In this document: positions 6,342-12,660 of the stretch, in pieces
Position numbering within the stretch: the stretch's first letter is position 1
How the letters are laid out: each line of letters opens with the position of its first letter
Assembly (NCBI GenBank): GCA_031253365.1
Contig: JAIRWE010000158.1
Location: 1-16,345 of the forward strand
Source: Oscillospiraceae bacterium
GTDB lineage: Bacteria; Bacillota; Clostridia; Oscillospirales; Ruminococcaceae
Direction: 5' to 3'
Length of the DNA: 16,345 bases
Notes under the pieces: generated by a model
Seen by the model: only the letters and a program-made list of their open reading frames with translations
Databases searched by the model: none
What the model was told of the DNA's origin: nothing
Translations under genes and position numbers: made by a program

Positions 6342-7756
6342 ACCGACGCGTTCAATTCCTTCACCCTGTTGTCGATTTCCGCCGCGTATTCCTGACGCAC
6401 CTGAGTGTAGGAGTTGGCGTGAACCAGCACGTATTTGGTGACGTACTCGACGGGCTTTTCGTACAAATCCTTGCCGCCGATGTCCTCCCCTATGCCGTTC
6501 TTGAAGTCAAAGACGGGCGACAGGTCGCGCACGGTTTCGTCCAAGATGTCAAGCTGCTTGTCCGTCCAGCCGTAGTCGCGCTTTAACTTGTCGCGCGCCT
6601 GCTGCTTGACCTCCGCCTCCCTCGACGTAAGCACGAGGCACTGTGTCAGGGCTTTGAAGCCCTCCACGTTTTTAGAGCCGGAACAAAGCATGAAAGCCTC
6701 GTGGCGCATCTGCTGATAATACTTGTCCGAATACGGGTCGCGCGGGTAAGGCACAAGGTTTATCTCGTCGTCCGCCCAACCCTCCTTGTCGCGGAACTTG
6801 TAGAGCATATCGGCGTACCACCACTGCCCGTTGTCCCAGAAAAGGATGTTGCCGCTGCGCCACTCGTTGTGGTTCATCTCCCAGTCGTTGAGGATGTTGT
6901 GGGGGTAGCGGTAGTCCCTCGACGCTATGGTGTAGACCAAATCCATGGCGCGTTCCACCCTCGTATCGAACATATTGTTGACCAACTTGCCGTTTTCAAG
7001 CGTAATCAGCCCGACGCCCGACGTGCAAATAAGCGATTCGTCCGGGTCCCAGCCGCTGAGCGAGTATTTGTTGTTCGGAATGTCGGAGAACGACACGCAC
7101 ATTTCAAGGAACTTGTCCCAGTCCCACTGCCCCGCCTTGTACAGCGCGTAAGGGTCGTCCAGCCCCGCGCTCTCCAGTATGGACTTCCTGTACCACAGGA
7201 AATACGACGGCAGAAGCTCGGTAACGGCGCAGTAGTTCTTCCCGCCCCACTCGAAACGCGAAATAGCCTCGAGCGAATCCGCCCATTCGGGCGAGGTCAG
7301 GTCGATTACGCCGTCTATGGTCTGGAACAGGTTGACGTAAACCCCGTAGGGGTAATAGCGCGCCTCGAACGGGAAAATGTCGGGGGCGTCGTCCGACGTG
7401 ACCCTCTTCGCCAGCTCCTCGTAACGCGCCGCGTAAATGCCGCAGTTGGCGTATTCTATGATGTTTTCCCCCTTGTCCTCCTCGGGGATGCCGTACTTTT
7501 GCTTGAACAGCGAACCCGCCGGCGCGGTTTCGTCAATCCATTTTTCGACGTTTTCCCAGCCCAGCAGCTTAATCTTCTTCGTGACCTTGACGTCGGGGAG
7601 CGCCTCGCTGCCGAGCAGCTTGGAAACCGCCTCGTCCACGCCCTCGTGACGCGGATTCGTCGTCTGCTCCTCCCTGTCGCCGCCGCCGCCGCCGGAACAG
7701 GCGACCGTGTTCAGAACAAGGGCGGCGCCCAATAAAACAACCGCGTATTTTTTCAT
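6335..7756 (-). CDS. Extracellular solute-binding lipoprotein (ABC sugar type), paralogue 1
   Basis: 473 aa, first gene of the minus-strand operon. It has a lipoprotein signal ending NTVAC (Cys 20) and a Gly-rich linker. The mature protein has the size and character of a family 1 carbohydrate-binding protein and is collinear with the protein at 1860-3290 over its whole length. Shared stretches include GWDPDESLICT, WDNGQWWY, LVPYPRDPYSDKYYQQMR and YGWTD(K/R)QLDILDETVRDL. Surface Trp/Tyr clusters fit binding of a sugar or oligosaccharide, but the ligand is unknown. ATG 7754-7756 has AAAGGAG 8 nt upstream and marks the true start; the frame extends 22 codons further up, across the promoter, which is not credible. 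No transport permease is adjacent. Confidence 0.9.
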   Translation of the reverse strand: MKKYAVVLLGAALVLNTVACSGGGGGDREEQTTNPRHEGVDEAVSKLLGSEALPDVKVTKKIKLLGWENVEKWIDETAPAGSLFKQKYGIPEEDKGENIIEYANCGIYAARYEELAKRVTSDDAPDIFPFEARYYPYGVYVNLFQTIDGVIDLTSPEWADSLEAISRFEWGGKNYCAVTELLPSYFLWYRKSILESAGLDDPYALYKAGQWDWDKFLEMCVSFSDIPNNKYSLSGWDPDESLICTSGVGLITLENGKLVNNMFDTRVERAMDLVYTIASRDYRYPHNILNDWEMNHNEWRSGNILFWDNGQWWYADMLYKFRDKEGWADDEINLVPYPRDPYSDKYYQQMRHEAFMLCSGSKNVEGFKALTQCLVLTSREAEVKQQARDKLKRDYGWTDKQLDILDETVRDLSPVFDFKNGIGEDIGGKDLYEKPVEYVTKYVLVHANSYTQVRQEYAAEIDNRVKELNASVG

Positions 7757-7793
7757 GGCACAAACTCCTTTACAAAAGACACTTATCCCCCCT

Positions 7794-7822
7794 ATAATAC
7801 CACCGCCGCCGCCCGTTGTCAA
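7794..7822 (-). promoter_or_regulatory. Promoter of the surface-protein operon
   Basis: On the minus strand TTGACA (7817-7822), a 17-bp GC-rich spacer, then TATTAT (7794-7799). Transcription should start near 7787, about 30 nt before the ATG. No other good promoter was seen between 7756 and 663, so the six genes may form one transcript. It is back to back with the serC promoter, with 41 bp between the two -35 boxes. Confidence 0.85.
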
Positions 7823-7863
7823 TCGGAATTTTTATTTTTCGCCCATATTTTTCTTCCGCGCTG

Positions 7864-7892
7864 TTGACATTGATAAATTTTTAACGTATAAT
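7864..7892 (+). promoter_or_regulatory. Promoter of serC-serA
   Basis: TTGACA (7864-7869), exactly 17 bp, TATAAT (7887-7892): full consensus. Predicted transcript start near 7899, only about 18 nt ahead of the serC ATG, so there is no room for a riboswitch or attenuator. Confidence 0.92.
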
Positions 7893-7916
7893 ATCTTAAA
7901 AAAAGGGGGAAATTAC

Positions 7917-8996
7917 ATGAGGGTATACAATTTCAGCGCGGGACCCGCCGTTTTGCCGCAGGAGGTGCTGGAGCAGGCGGCGGCGGAAATGCTCGACCAA
8001 GGCGGCAGCGGGCAGTCCGTCACGGAAATGTCGCATCGCTCGGGCGAATACGGCGCCATTCACGGCGAGTGCGAGGCGCTCTTGCGCGAGGTGATGGGAA
8101 TCCCGGGAAACTACAAGGTTCTGTTCGTTCAGGGCGGGGCGCATATGCAGTTTGAGATGGTGCCGCTCAACCTTATGCGAAAGGGCAAGGCGGACTTCGT
8201 GGTGACGGGGCAATGGGCGGGCAAGGCGTACAGCGAGGCGAAAAAATACGGCGAGGCGAACCTCGTCGCTTCGTCGAAGGACAAAACATTTTCCTACATT
8301 CCCGCGCTTGAACCGGAGAAATTCGACAAGGACGCGGATTATTTCCATATATGCCAGAACAACACCATCTTCGGGACGAAATTTTCGGCGCCGCCCGAAA
8401 CGGGCGACGTGCCGTTGGTCGCGGATATGTCGTCGTGCATCCTTTCCGAACCCGTGGACGTGTCGAAATACGGCTTGATATACGCCTGCGCCCAGAAGAA
8501 CATGGGGCCGGCGGGGGTCACGACGGTCATAATCCGCGAGGATTTAATCCGCGATTTGAGCGATTCAAAGGTGCCGACCATGCTGCGCTATCAGATATAT
8601 TCCGAGAACGACTCGCTTTACAACACCCCGCCGACCTACGCGATTTATATGTGCGGGCTGGTTCTTAAATGGCTGAAGAAAAAGGGCGGTCTCGCCGCGA
8701 TGAAAACCCTGAACGAGAAGAAGGCGGCGATTTTGTACGATTATCTCGACGGCTCCGAAATGTTCGGCGGCACGGTGGAGAAGGAATACCGCTCGCTTAT
8801 GAACGTCCCCTTCGTCACCGGGAACGGGGAGCTTGATAAAAAATTCATCAAGCGGGCGAAGGAAGAGGGCTTCGTGAACCTTTCCGGGCATCGCTCCGTC
8901 GGGGGGATGAGGGCGTCGATTTACAACGCCATGCCGATTGAGGGCGTCGAAAAGTTGGTCGCCTTTATGAAACATTTTGAACAGGAGAACGCTTAA
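7917..8996 (+). CDS. serC: Phosphoserine aminotransferase
   Basis: Converts 3-phosphohydroxypyruvate and glutamate to O-phosphoserine and 2-oxoglutarate, the second step of serine synthesis; PLP enzyme in the cytoplasm. The 359-aa length is normal. It starts MRVYNFSAGPAVLP as the family does, has GGAHMQFEMVPLNL, the ADMSS segment (about 169-173) and the PLP lysine K194 in CAQKNMGPAG, and ends with HRSVGGMRASIYNAMP. The ATG follows AAGGGGGA by 6 nt. The frame is open further upstream, across the promoter, so the longer start is rejected. Its TAA overlaps the serA ATG by one base, indicating translational coupling. Confidence 0.97.
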   Translation: MRVYNFSAGPAVLPQEVLEQAAAEMLDQGGSGQSVTEMSHRSGEYGAIHGECEALLREVMGIPGNYKVLFVQGGAHMQFEMVPLNLMRKGKADFVVTGQWAGKAYSEAKKYGEANLVASSKDKTFSYIPALEPEKFDKDADYFHICQNNTIFGTKFSAPPETGDVPLVADMSSCILSEPVDVSKYGLIYACAQKNMGPAGVTTVIIREDLIRDLSDSKVPTMLRYQIYSENDSLYNTPPTYAIYMCGLVLKWLKKKGGLAAMKTLNEKKAAILYDYLDGSEMFGGTVEKEYRSLMNVPFVTGNGELDKKFIKRAKEEGFVNLSGHRSVGGMRASIYNAMPIEGVEKLVAFMKHFEQENA

Positions 8997-10162
8997 TGTA
9001 CAATATCCTTACCTTGAACAAAATCTCGCCGGCGGGAACGGCGCTTTTCGACAGGGGCAAATACGCCGTGGGTTCCGAAATAACCGCGCCGGACGCCGTT
9101 TTGGTGCGGAGCGCGTCCCTGCACGAAACCGAGTTTGGGCCGCGCCTGAAAGCCATAGCGCGCGCGGGCGCGGGCGTGAACAACATACCCGTCGACAAAT
9201 GCTCCGAAAAAGGAATCGTCGTGTTCAACACCCCGGGCGCCAACGCCAACGCGGTGAAGGAACTCGTAATCGCGGGCTTGCTTATCAGCGGCCGTAAAAT
9301 CACCGACGCCGTCGAATGGGCAAAGACGCTGAAAGGCAAGGGCGACGAAGTCGGGAAGTTAGTCGAAAAAGGCAAGGGCGACTTCGCGGGGCCGGAAATA
9401 TCGGGGAAGAAGCTCGGCGTCGTCGGGCTGGGGGCAATCGGCGCGCCGGTGGCGAACGCGGCGTCCGCCCTCGGAATGGAGATATACGGCTACGACCCGT
9501 ATCTGTCCGTGGACGGCGCGCTGCGGCTTTCCGGGAAGGTTCGTTATGTAAAAAACATTCGGGAGCTGTACGAAAATTGCGATTACATCACCCTGCACGC
9601 GCCGGCGGCGGCGGACACGCGGCTTATGATTGACGCGAACGCGATTTCCCAGATGAAAAAGAGCGTGCGGCTGCTTAATTTCGCGCGCGGCGACTTGGTG
9701 GACGACGGCGCGGTTATAGCCGCCCTGAACGGCGGCGGAATGAGCGCCTACGTGACGGACTTCCCCTCGGACGCGCTGATGGGGGTGAAGGGCGTCATAG
9801 CCATTCCGCATTTGGGCGCGTCCACGCCCGAAAGCGAGGAAAACTGCGCGGTTATGGCGGCGAACCAGCTTATGGATTACCTTGAAAACGGCAACGTCAC
9901 GAATTCCGTCAACCTGCCCTCGCTTTCCGTGAACAAAACGGGCGATTTCAAGGTCTGCGTCATTCACAGGAACGTGGACGGCGTCCTCACGCTGATTACG
10001 AAAGTCGCCGCCGACGCGAACTGCAACATAGAGAACATGGAAAGCAAGTCCAGGACGGATTACGCCTATACCGTGCTGGACGTGAGGGGCAAATCCGAAG
10101 GCTTCGCCGAAAAGGTGGGCGAAAGCGACAAGGTTATCTCGGCGCGGGTTATAGTCAATTAA
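8996..10162 (+). CDS. serA: D-3-phosphoglycerate dehydrogenase, short clostridial type
   Basis: Oxidises 3-phosphoglycerate to 3-phosphohydroxypyruvate with NAD, the first step of serine synthesis. 388 aa. Substrate-binding parts lie at both ends of the catalytic region (RAGAGVNNIP at 57-66), the NAD fold has GLGAIG (145-150), the Arg is in NFARGD (R231) and the His in PHLGAST (H272). A C-terminal ACT domain follows (about 318-388, starting VCVIHRNVDGVL), the usual site for serine or other amino-acid feedback. The Glu-rich motif normally found between R231 and H272 is replaced by VTDFPSDAL, so the classical catalytic Glu is not evident; I recall this form from Clostridia. AGGAGA lies upstream of the ATG, inside serC. 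Its stop overlaps the convergent terminase stop. Confidence 0.95.
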   Translation: MYNILTLNKISPAGTALFDRGKYAVGSEITAPDAVLVRSASLHETEFGPRLKAIARAGAGVNNIPVDKCSEKGIVVFNTPGANANAVKELVIAGLLISGRKITDAVEWAKTLKGKGDEVGKLVEKGKGDFAGPEISGKKLGVVGLGAIGAPVANAASALGMEIYGYDPYLSVDGALRLSGKVRYVKNIRELYENCDYITLHAPAAADTRLMIDANAISQMKKSVRLLNFARGDLVDDGAVIAALNGGGMSAYVTDFPSDALMGVKGVIAIPHLGASTPESEENCAVMAANQLMDYLENGNVTNSVNLPSLSVNKTGDFKVCVIHRNVDGVLTLITKVAADANCNIENMESKSRTDYAYTVLDVRGKSEGFAEKVGESDKVISARVIVN

Positions 10163-11415
10163 CCGAACTCCCAACGCGCTCCCTCGCTGACCTCGCTCAG
10201 CCCGTACCTCATCGCGTCCATAAGGTGGTCGAACGCGCCCGCGGGCGTGTTCGTCCTTACGCCGCGCCCGTTCTCCTTCCACGAATAGGACGAAATTTCC
10301 CGCAGGAAATTCACGCAGGAGGAGGCTATGACTATCTTATACCCCCTGATGAACTGGATTCCGTGACCGACGCTGTCCTTGCCCTTGCGCGCCTTCCTCA
10401 CGCCGCGCAGCCCCAGCGAGTACAGCTCGTCGATGCTTTTGGGCTCGGCGGAATCGGCGTAAATCCTTTCCTTGGCGTAACCCATGCTTCGGATTCTCTC
10501 GTAAATGTCGCAGTTGGAAAGCCCGTACTCGTACATTTCGTCAAAGACGTAAATGGTCTTGTCGTCGGGGGAAACCATCATGCAGCAAAACGCCGTGGGG
10601 TCGTTGGTATAGCCGAAATCCAGCCCGAACGCGGTTTTCATGCGGTGCGCCGCGCCTTTTTCCGCTTTTATCCGCGCTAAGGTGAAGTCCCGCCGCTCCC
10701 AATTTTCAAACACCAGCCCGTCCGGAATACCCCATTCGCCGAGTCCCGCGACTCTGTAGCGTTTGGGGTTGTTTTCTTTCATCCGCCTGAAAAGCGCGGC
10801 GTCCGCCTCGTCAAGCCATTCGTTGCAGGTGTGGTTGGTGGTCAGCGTGAAAACGTCGTCGTCGTCGCCGCCGCCGTCGAAAAACCTCTTTTTCAGCCAA
10901 TGGTTTTCGCTCCAAGGGTTGAACGTGAGCGTCACCTGCTTGAACAGCCCCCCGCCCATCTTCCCGCGCAAGGCTTCGTCCAGCGTGTTGAAGTCCTCCT
11001 CCGAGGAAATCTCGAAGGCTTCCTCGACCCAAATCCAGCATAATTCGCCCTTTTCCGCCGTAATACTCGTCAGCTTTACGGGGTCGTCCATCCCCCTGAA
11101 AAGAATCCGCCCGCCTTTTGAATAACGCAATTCAAGCGTCGAAGTCTTGAACTTCCAAAATTTTCCCACGCCGAGCGCGCGAATCGCCCAAATCAACTCC
11201 GAAAAGCAGGAGTTTCTGAGCGAATTGTAAGTTTTCCGGACGACGAGCGAATTGGCGTCCGGGTATCTCATCATGTTGACGATAAACCACAGCGCCGTCG
11301 TCCGCGATTTTTTGGAGGCTCTGCCGCCCTTAACGGCGCGGTACCGCCCCTTGAAACGCCAAAACTCGTTGTAACCTCCCCCCACGGTTTCGCGCACACT
11401 CACCCATCTTACCAC
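10159..11415 (-). CDS. Phage terminase large subunit, PBSX type (orphan)
   Basis: 418 aa, full length for the family. Terminases cut phage DNA and drive it into the prohead. The ATPase half has a Walker A of the GGRASKKS form (30-37) and a Walker B WIWVEEA (127-133). The RNase H-like nuclease half has D266 (GLDFGYTNDP), D321 (YADSAEP) and D400 (DHLMDAMRYG), so all acidic residues are present. The start is GTG 11413-11415, 7 nt after AGGAGG; an ATG overlapping it by one base reads M-W-stop. No small terminase, portal, capsid or integrase gene is near. The gene stands alone between serA (stops overlapping by 4 bp) and a toxin-antitoxin island, and is either a prophage remnant or a retained gene. 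Confidence 0.9.
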   Translation of the reverse strand: MVRWVSVRETVGGGYNEFWRFKGRYRAVKGGRASKKSRTTALWFIVNMMRYPDANSLVVRKTYNSLRNSCFSELIWAIRALGVGKFWKFKTSTLELRYSKGGRILFRGMDDPVKLTSITAEKGELCWIWVEEAFEISSEEDFNTLDEALRGKMGGGLFKQVTLTFNPWSENHWLKKRFFDGGGDDDDVFTLTTNHTCNEWLDEADAALFRRMKENNPKRYRVAGLGEWGIPDGLVFENWERRDFTLARIKAEKGAAHRMKTAFGLDFGYTNDPTAFCCMMVSPDDKTIYVFDEMYEYGLSNCDIYERIRSMGYAKERIYADSAEPKSIDELYSLGLRGVRKARKGKDSVGHGIQFIRGYKIVIASSCVNFLREISSYSWKENGRGVRTNTPAGAFDHLMDAMRYGLSEVSEGARWEFG

Positions 11416-11432
11416 ATGGCTCCCTCCTTTGC

Positions 11433-11448
11433 GCGTTAATTATAACGC
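11433..11448 (-). promoter_or_regulatory. -10 box within a palindrome ahead of the terminase gene
   Basis: GCGTTA-ATTA-TAACGC is a near-perfect 16-bp palindrome. On the minus strand it contains TATAAT (11439-11444), about 24 bp before the GTG start. No good -35 lies 16-18 bp upstream. A palindrome over the -10 could be a repressor operator; that is inference. Confidence 0.45.
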
Positions 11449-11469
11449 TTTTTTCCCCGGCGCGGTGCC

Positions 11470-11491
11470 AAATTTCCAAAGGGGGGAATTT
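11470..11491. other. Small inverted repeat between terminase and island
   Basis: AAATTTCC at 11470-11477 pairs with GGGAATTT-type sequence at 11484-11491 (8 bp with one G-T pair, 6-base loop). Together with 11433-11448 this is all I see in the gap between the terminase start and the repeat at 11501. No clear T-run supports a terminator. Confidence 0.3.
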
Positions 11492-11500
11492 TCGGGGGTT

Positions 11501-11565
11501 GCCCCTTGTAATACGGGCTTTTTTGTGGTATAGTGATGGGGAAGGGAGGCGAAAGATATGGCTAC
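11501..11565 (+). repeat. 65-bp promoter/RBS direct repeat, copy 1
   Basis: Identical over 65 bp to 11750-11814 (offset 249 bp). It carries a promoter, the ribosome site GGGAGGCG and the first codons ATGGCTAC of an antitoxin-like gene. The downstream 17 bp, GGAGGCGAAAGATATGG, recur a third time at 12513-12529. Confidence 0.97.
11506..11534 (+). promoter_or_regulatory. Promoter of the orphan antitoxin-like gene
   Basis: TTGTAA (11506-11511), 17 bp, TATAGT (11529-11534), then GGGAGGCG and ATG at 11558. The whole unit lies in the 65-bp repeat, so both antitoxin-like genes share one promoter design and probably one regulator. Confidence 0.75.
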
Positions 11566-11782
11566 CGAAACATTTTTCAAAAAAATAATAATCGGCGAAA
11601 AAGCCGCCGACAGATTGATTGCCGAAATGGATACGCCGAAAAATCCGTACACTCCGAAAAGAAGCGCGGCGGAAATACAAAGGAGCGAAGAAGCATGGTG
11701 GAGCGAATATCTGTCAAATAAATCCTCAAAAAGGGATTATGAAGAAACCGCCCCTTGTAATACGGGCTTTTTTGTGGTATAG
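11558..11782 (+). CDS. Antitoxin-like small protein without partner
   Basis: A 74-aa frame starting MATETFFKKIIIGEKAADRL. Its N-terminus parallels the protein at 11807-11974 (MATSTFDKNITLDENAAKRL), and both share a Trp-rich motif near the C-terminus (AWWSEYLS versus DEWLSRFG). The last 10 or so codons are read from the second copy of the 65-bp repeat, and the stop TAG is part of that copy's -10 box. The natural C-terminus was therefore probably lost when downstream DNA was deleted. Function as an antitoxin is inferred from its similarity to the neighbour that precedes a GNAT gene. It may now be an orphan that could still bind a related toxin. Confidence 0.6.
   Translation: MATETFFKKIIIGEKAADRLIAEMDTPKNPYTPKRSAAEIQRSEEAWWSEYLSNKSSKRDYEETAPCNTGFFVV
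11695..11721 (+). pseudogene. Remnant of a toxin start inside the orphan antitoxin gene
   Basis: In a different frame from the antitoxin-like gene, ATG at 11695 reads MVERISVK then TAA, behind an AAAGGAG ribosome site. The intact toxin at 11950 starts MVISVREI at the equivalent overlapping place (within the antitoxin's Trp-motif codons). I read this as the first codons of a lost second toxin. Confidence 0.45.
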
Positions 11783-11814
11783 TGATGGGGAAGGGAGGCG
11801 AAAGATATGGCTAC
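11750..11814 (+). repeat. 65-bp promoter/RBS direct repeat, copy 2
   Basis: Identical partner of 11501-11565. Its upstream edge joins directly to the tail of the first antitoxin-like gene, as expected if recombination between repeat copies removed the first toxin gene. Confidence 0.97.
11755..11783 (+). promoter_or_regulatory. Promoter of the antitoxin-GNAT operon
   Basis: Same sequence as at 11506-11534: TTGTAA (11755-11760), 17 bp, TATAGT (11778-11783), then ATG at 11807. Confidence 0.75.
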
Positions 11815-11974
11815 TTCAACCTTTGATAAGAACATAACCCTTGACGAAAACGCGGCGAAACGGCTTGCCGAAATTTTGGAACAGCCCGCGCCGCCGCGCC
11901 CGAACCTCGGGGAAGGCTTTTGGGAAAAAAACAAAAAGGAAGTTGACGAATGGTTATCTCGGTTCGGGAAATAA
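11807..11974 (+). CDS. Putative antitoxin of GNAT toxin pair
   Basis: 55 aa, MATSTFDKNITLDENAAKRLA at the start, a short Pro-rich hinge (QPAPPRPNLG) and a basic C-terminus with FWEKNKKEVDEWLSRFGK. Such a layout, with a folded N-terminus and an extended tail that could cover a toxin, is common in type II antitoxins. I cannot place it in a named DNA-binding family. It overlaps the GNAT gene by 25 bp in another frame, and the toxin's ribosome site (AAGGAAG) is inside it, so the two are translationally coupled. Too short for routine gene calling. Confidence 0.65.
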   Translation: MATSTFDKNITLDENAAKRLAEILEQPAPPRPNLGEGFWEKNKKEVDEWLSRFGK

Positions 11975-12480
11975 TCGACGGCGGCGCGCGGGAACCCGCT
12001 CTTAACGCTATATCGCGTTTTTCTTGCCGCGATAAGGACGTGGAGAGTTTTTTGAAAAATAAGGCGTTGGAATTTGAACGCCGCGACAAAGCCCGCACAT
12101 ATTTGATTTATGACGGCAACAAAAGCGCGCTTTTGGGGTATTTCACGCTGTCTCTTAAAGCGTTGCCTTTTACCGAGAACACTTCCAAAAATACGATAAA
12201 ATCCATTGACGGATTTTCCAAAGACATACGCGCGGTCGGAATAATCCTCATCGGGCAGTTCGGTAAGGATACGGAACTGGCGAAGGATATAGACGGCGGA
12301 CATTTGCTTGATATATGTATAGAAACTGTTTATGCCGCCCAAAAGATAGTCGGCGGAAGGTTTGTCCTCTTGGAATGTCAAGAAATCGATAAAATTGTTT
12401 CGTTTTACGAAAGGAATGGGTTTAAGGCTCTGCAATACGATGAAAATGATAAATATTTGCAAATGGTGAGGCGGTTATGA
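11950..12480 (+). CDS. GNAT-fold acetyltransferase, probable type II toxin
   Basis: 176 aa. The N-terminal motif FSCRDKDVESFLKNKALEFERRDKARTYL resembles GNAT toxins that acetylate aminoacyl-tRNA (TacT/AtaT-like). It continues with a beta strand LLGYFTLSLKAL, a central region ending GGHLLDICIETVYAAQKIVGG, and the GNAT motif FYERNGF near the C-terminus. The acetyl-CoA loop, usually R/QxxGxG/A, is atypical here (GKDTELAKDIDGG). Known relatives use acetyl-CoA to block translation; that activity here is inference. The ATG is inside the antitoxin gene. An ordinary housekeeping acetyltransferase is less likely given this context. Confidence 0.75.
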   Translation: MVISVREIIDGGAREPALNAISRFSCRDKDVESFLKNKALEFERRDKARTYLIYDGNKSALLGYFTLSLKALPFTENTSKNTIKSIDGFSKDIRAVGIILIGQFGKDTELAKDIDGGHLLDICIETVYAAQKIVGGRFVLLECQEIDKIVSFYERNGFKALQYDENDKYLQMVRRL

Positions 12481-12525
12481 CGGCGGCGCGGGTCAAGGTA
12501 AGATTACGGAAAGGAGGCGAAAGAT

Positions 12526-12660
12526 ATGGAGCGGTTTACGAGAATCAGCCATGATATTGGCGTAATTGACGGCGGCGCCCTTACTGCCTCAAAAACGCGA
12601 TGTCGTCCCTGTAATGCGCCGCCAGCTCGAATTCCAGCATCCTCGACGCTTCTTTCATAA
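12526..12660 (+). pseudogene. Truncated small reading frame using the third cassette RBS
   Basis: ATG at 12526 follows the repeated GGAGGCGAAAGATATGG ribosome cassette, 45 bp after the GNAT stop. It reads MERFTRISHDIGVIDGGALT and then runs antisense into the 3' end of uvrB before stopping at 12660 (44 codons). Only the first 15-18 codons look like a native start, similar in style to short phage hypothetical proteins (MERLTKR type, recalled). Probably a gene cut off at the island/uvrB junction. Confidence 0.35.

Noticed and set aside
6701..7735. 344-codon plus-strand frame opposite the solute-binding protein
   Set aside because: Arg/Val/Leu-rich shadow of a GC-rich gene; the minus frame has a lipobox, RBS, promoter and a full-length paralogue.
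7757..7822. 22-codon N-terminal extension of the first solute-binding protein
   Set aside because: It covers the promoter and gives a Gly-rich nonsense sequence ahead of a normal lipoprotein signal.
7707..7916. 70-codon N-terminal extension of serC
   Set aside because: It would cross the serC promoter and begin inside the divergent gene; ATG 7917 has the RBS and the family N-terminus.
9359..10282. 307-codon minus-strand frame opposite serA
   Set aside because: His/Arg-rich shadow with no start signal; serA is clear on the plus strand.
11737..12462. 241-codon minus-strand frame opposite the GNAT gene
   Set aside because: It is antisense to a coherent antitoxin-GNAT pair with promoter and RBS, has no ribosome site and reads as low-complexity hydrophobic sequence.
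10159..12580. Complete prophage or integrative element
   Set aside because: No integrase, portal, capsid, tail gene or attachment-site repeat is visible; only a terminase and a small toxin-antitoxin island.
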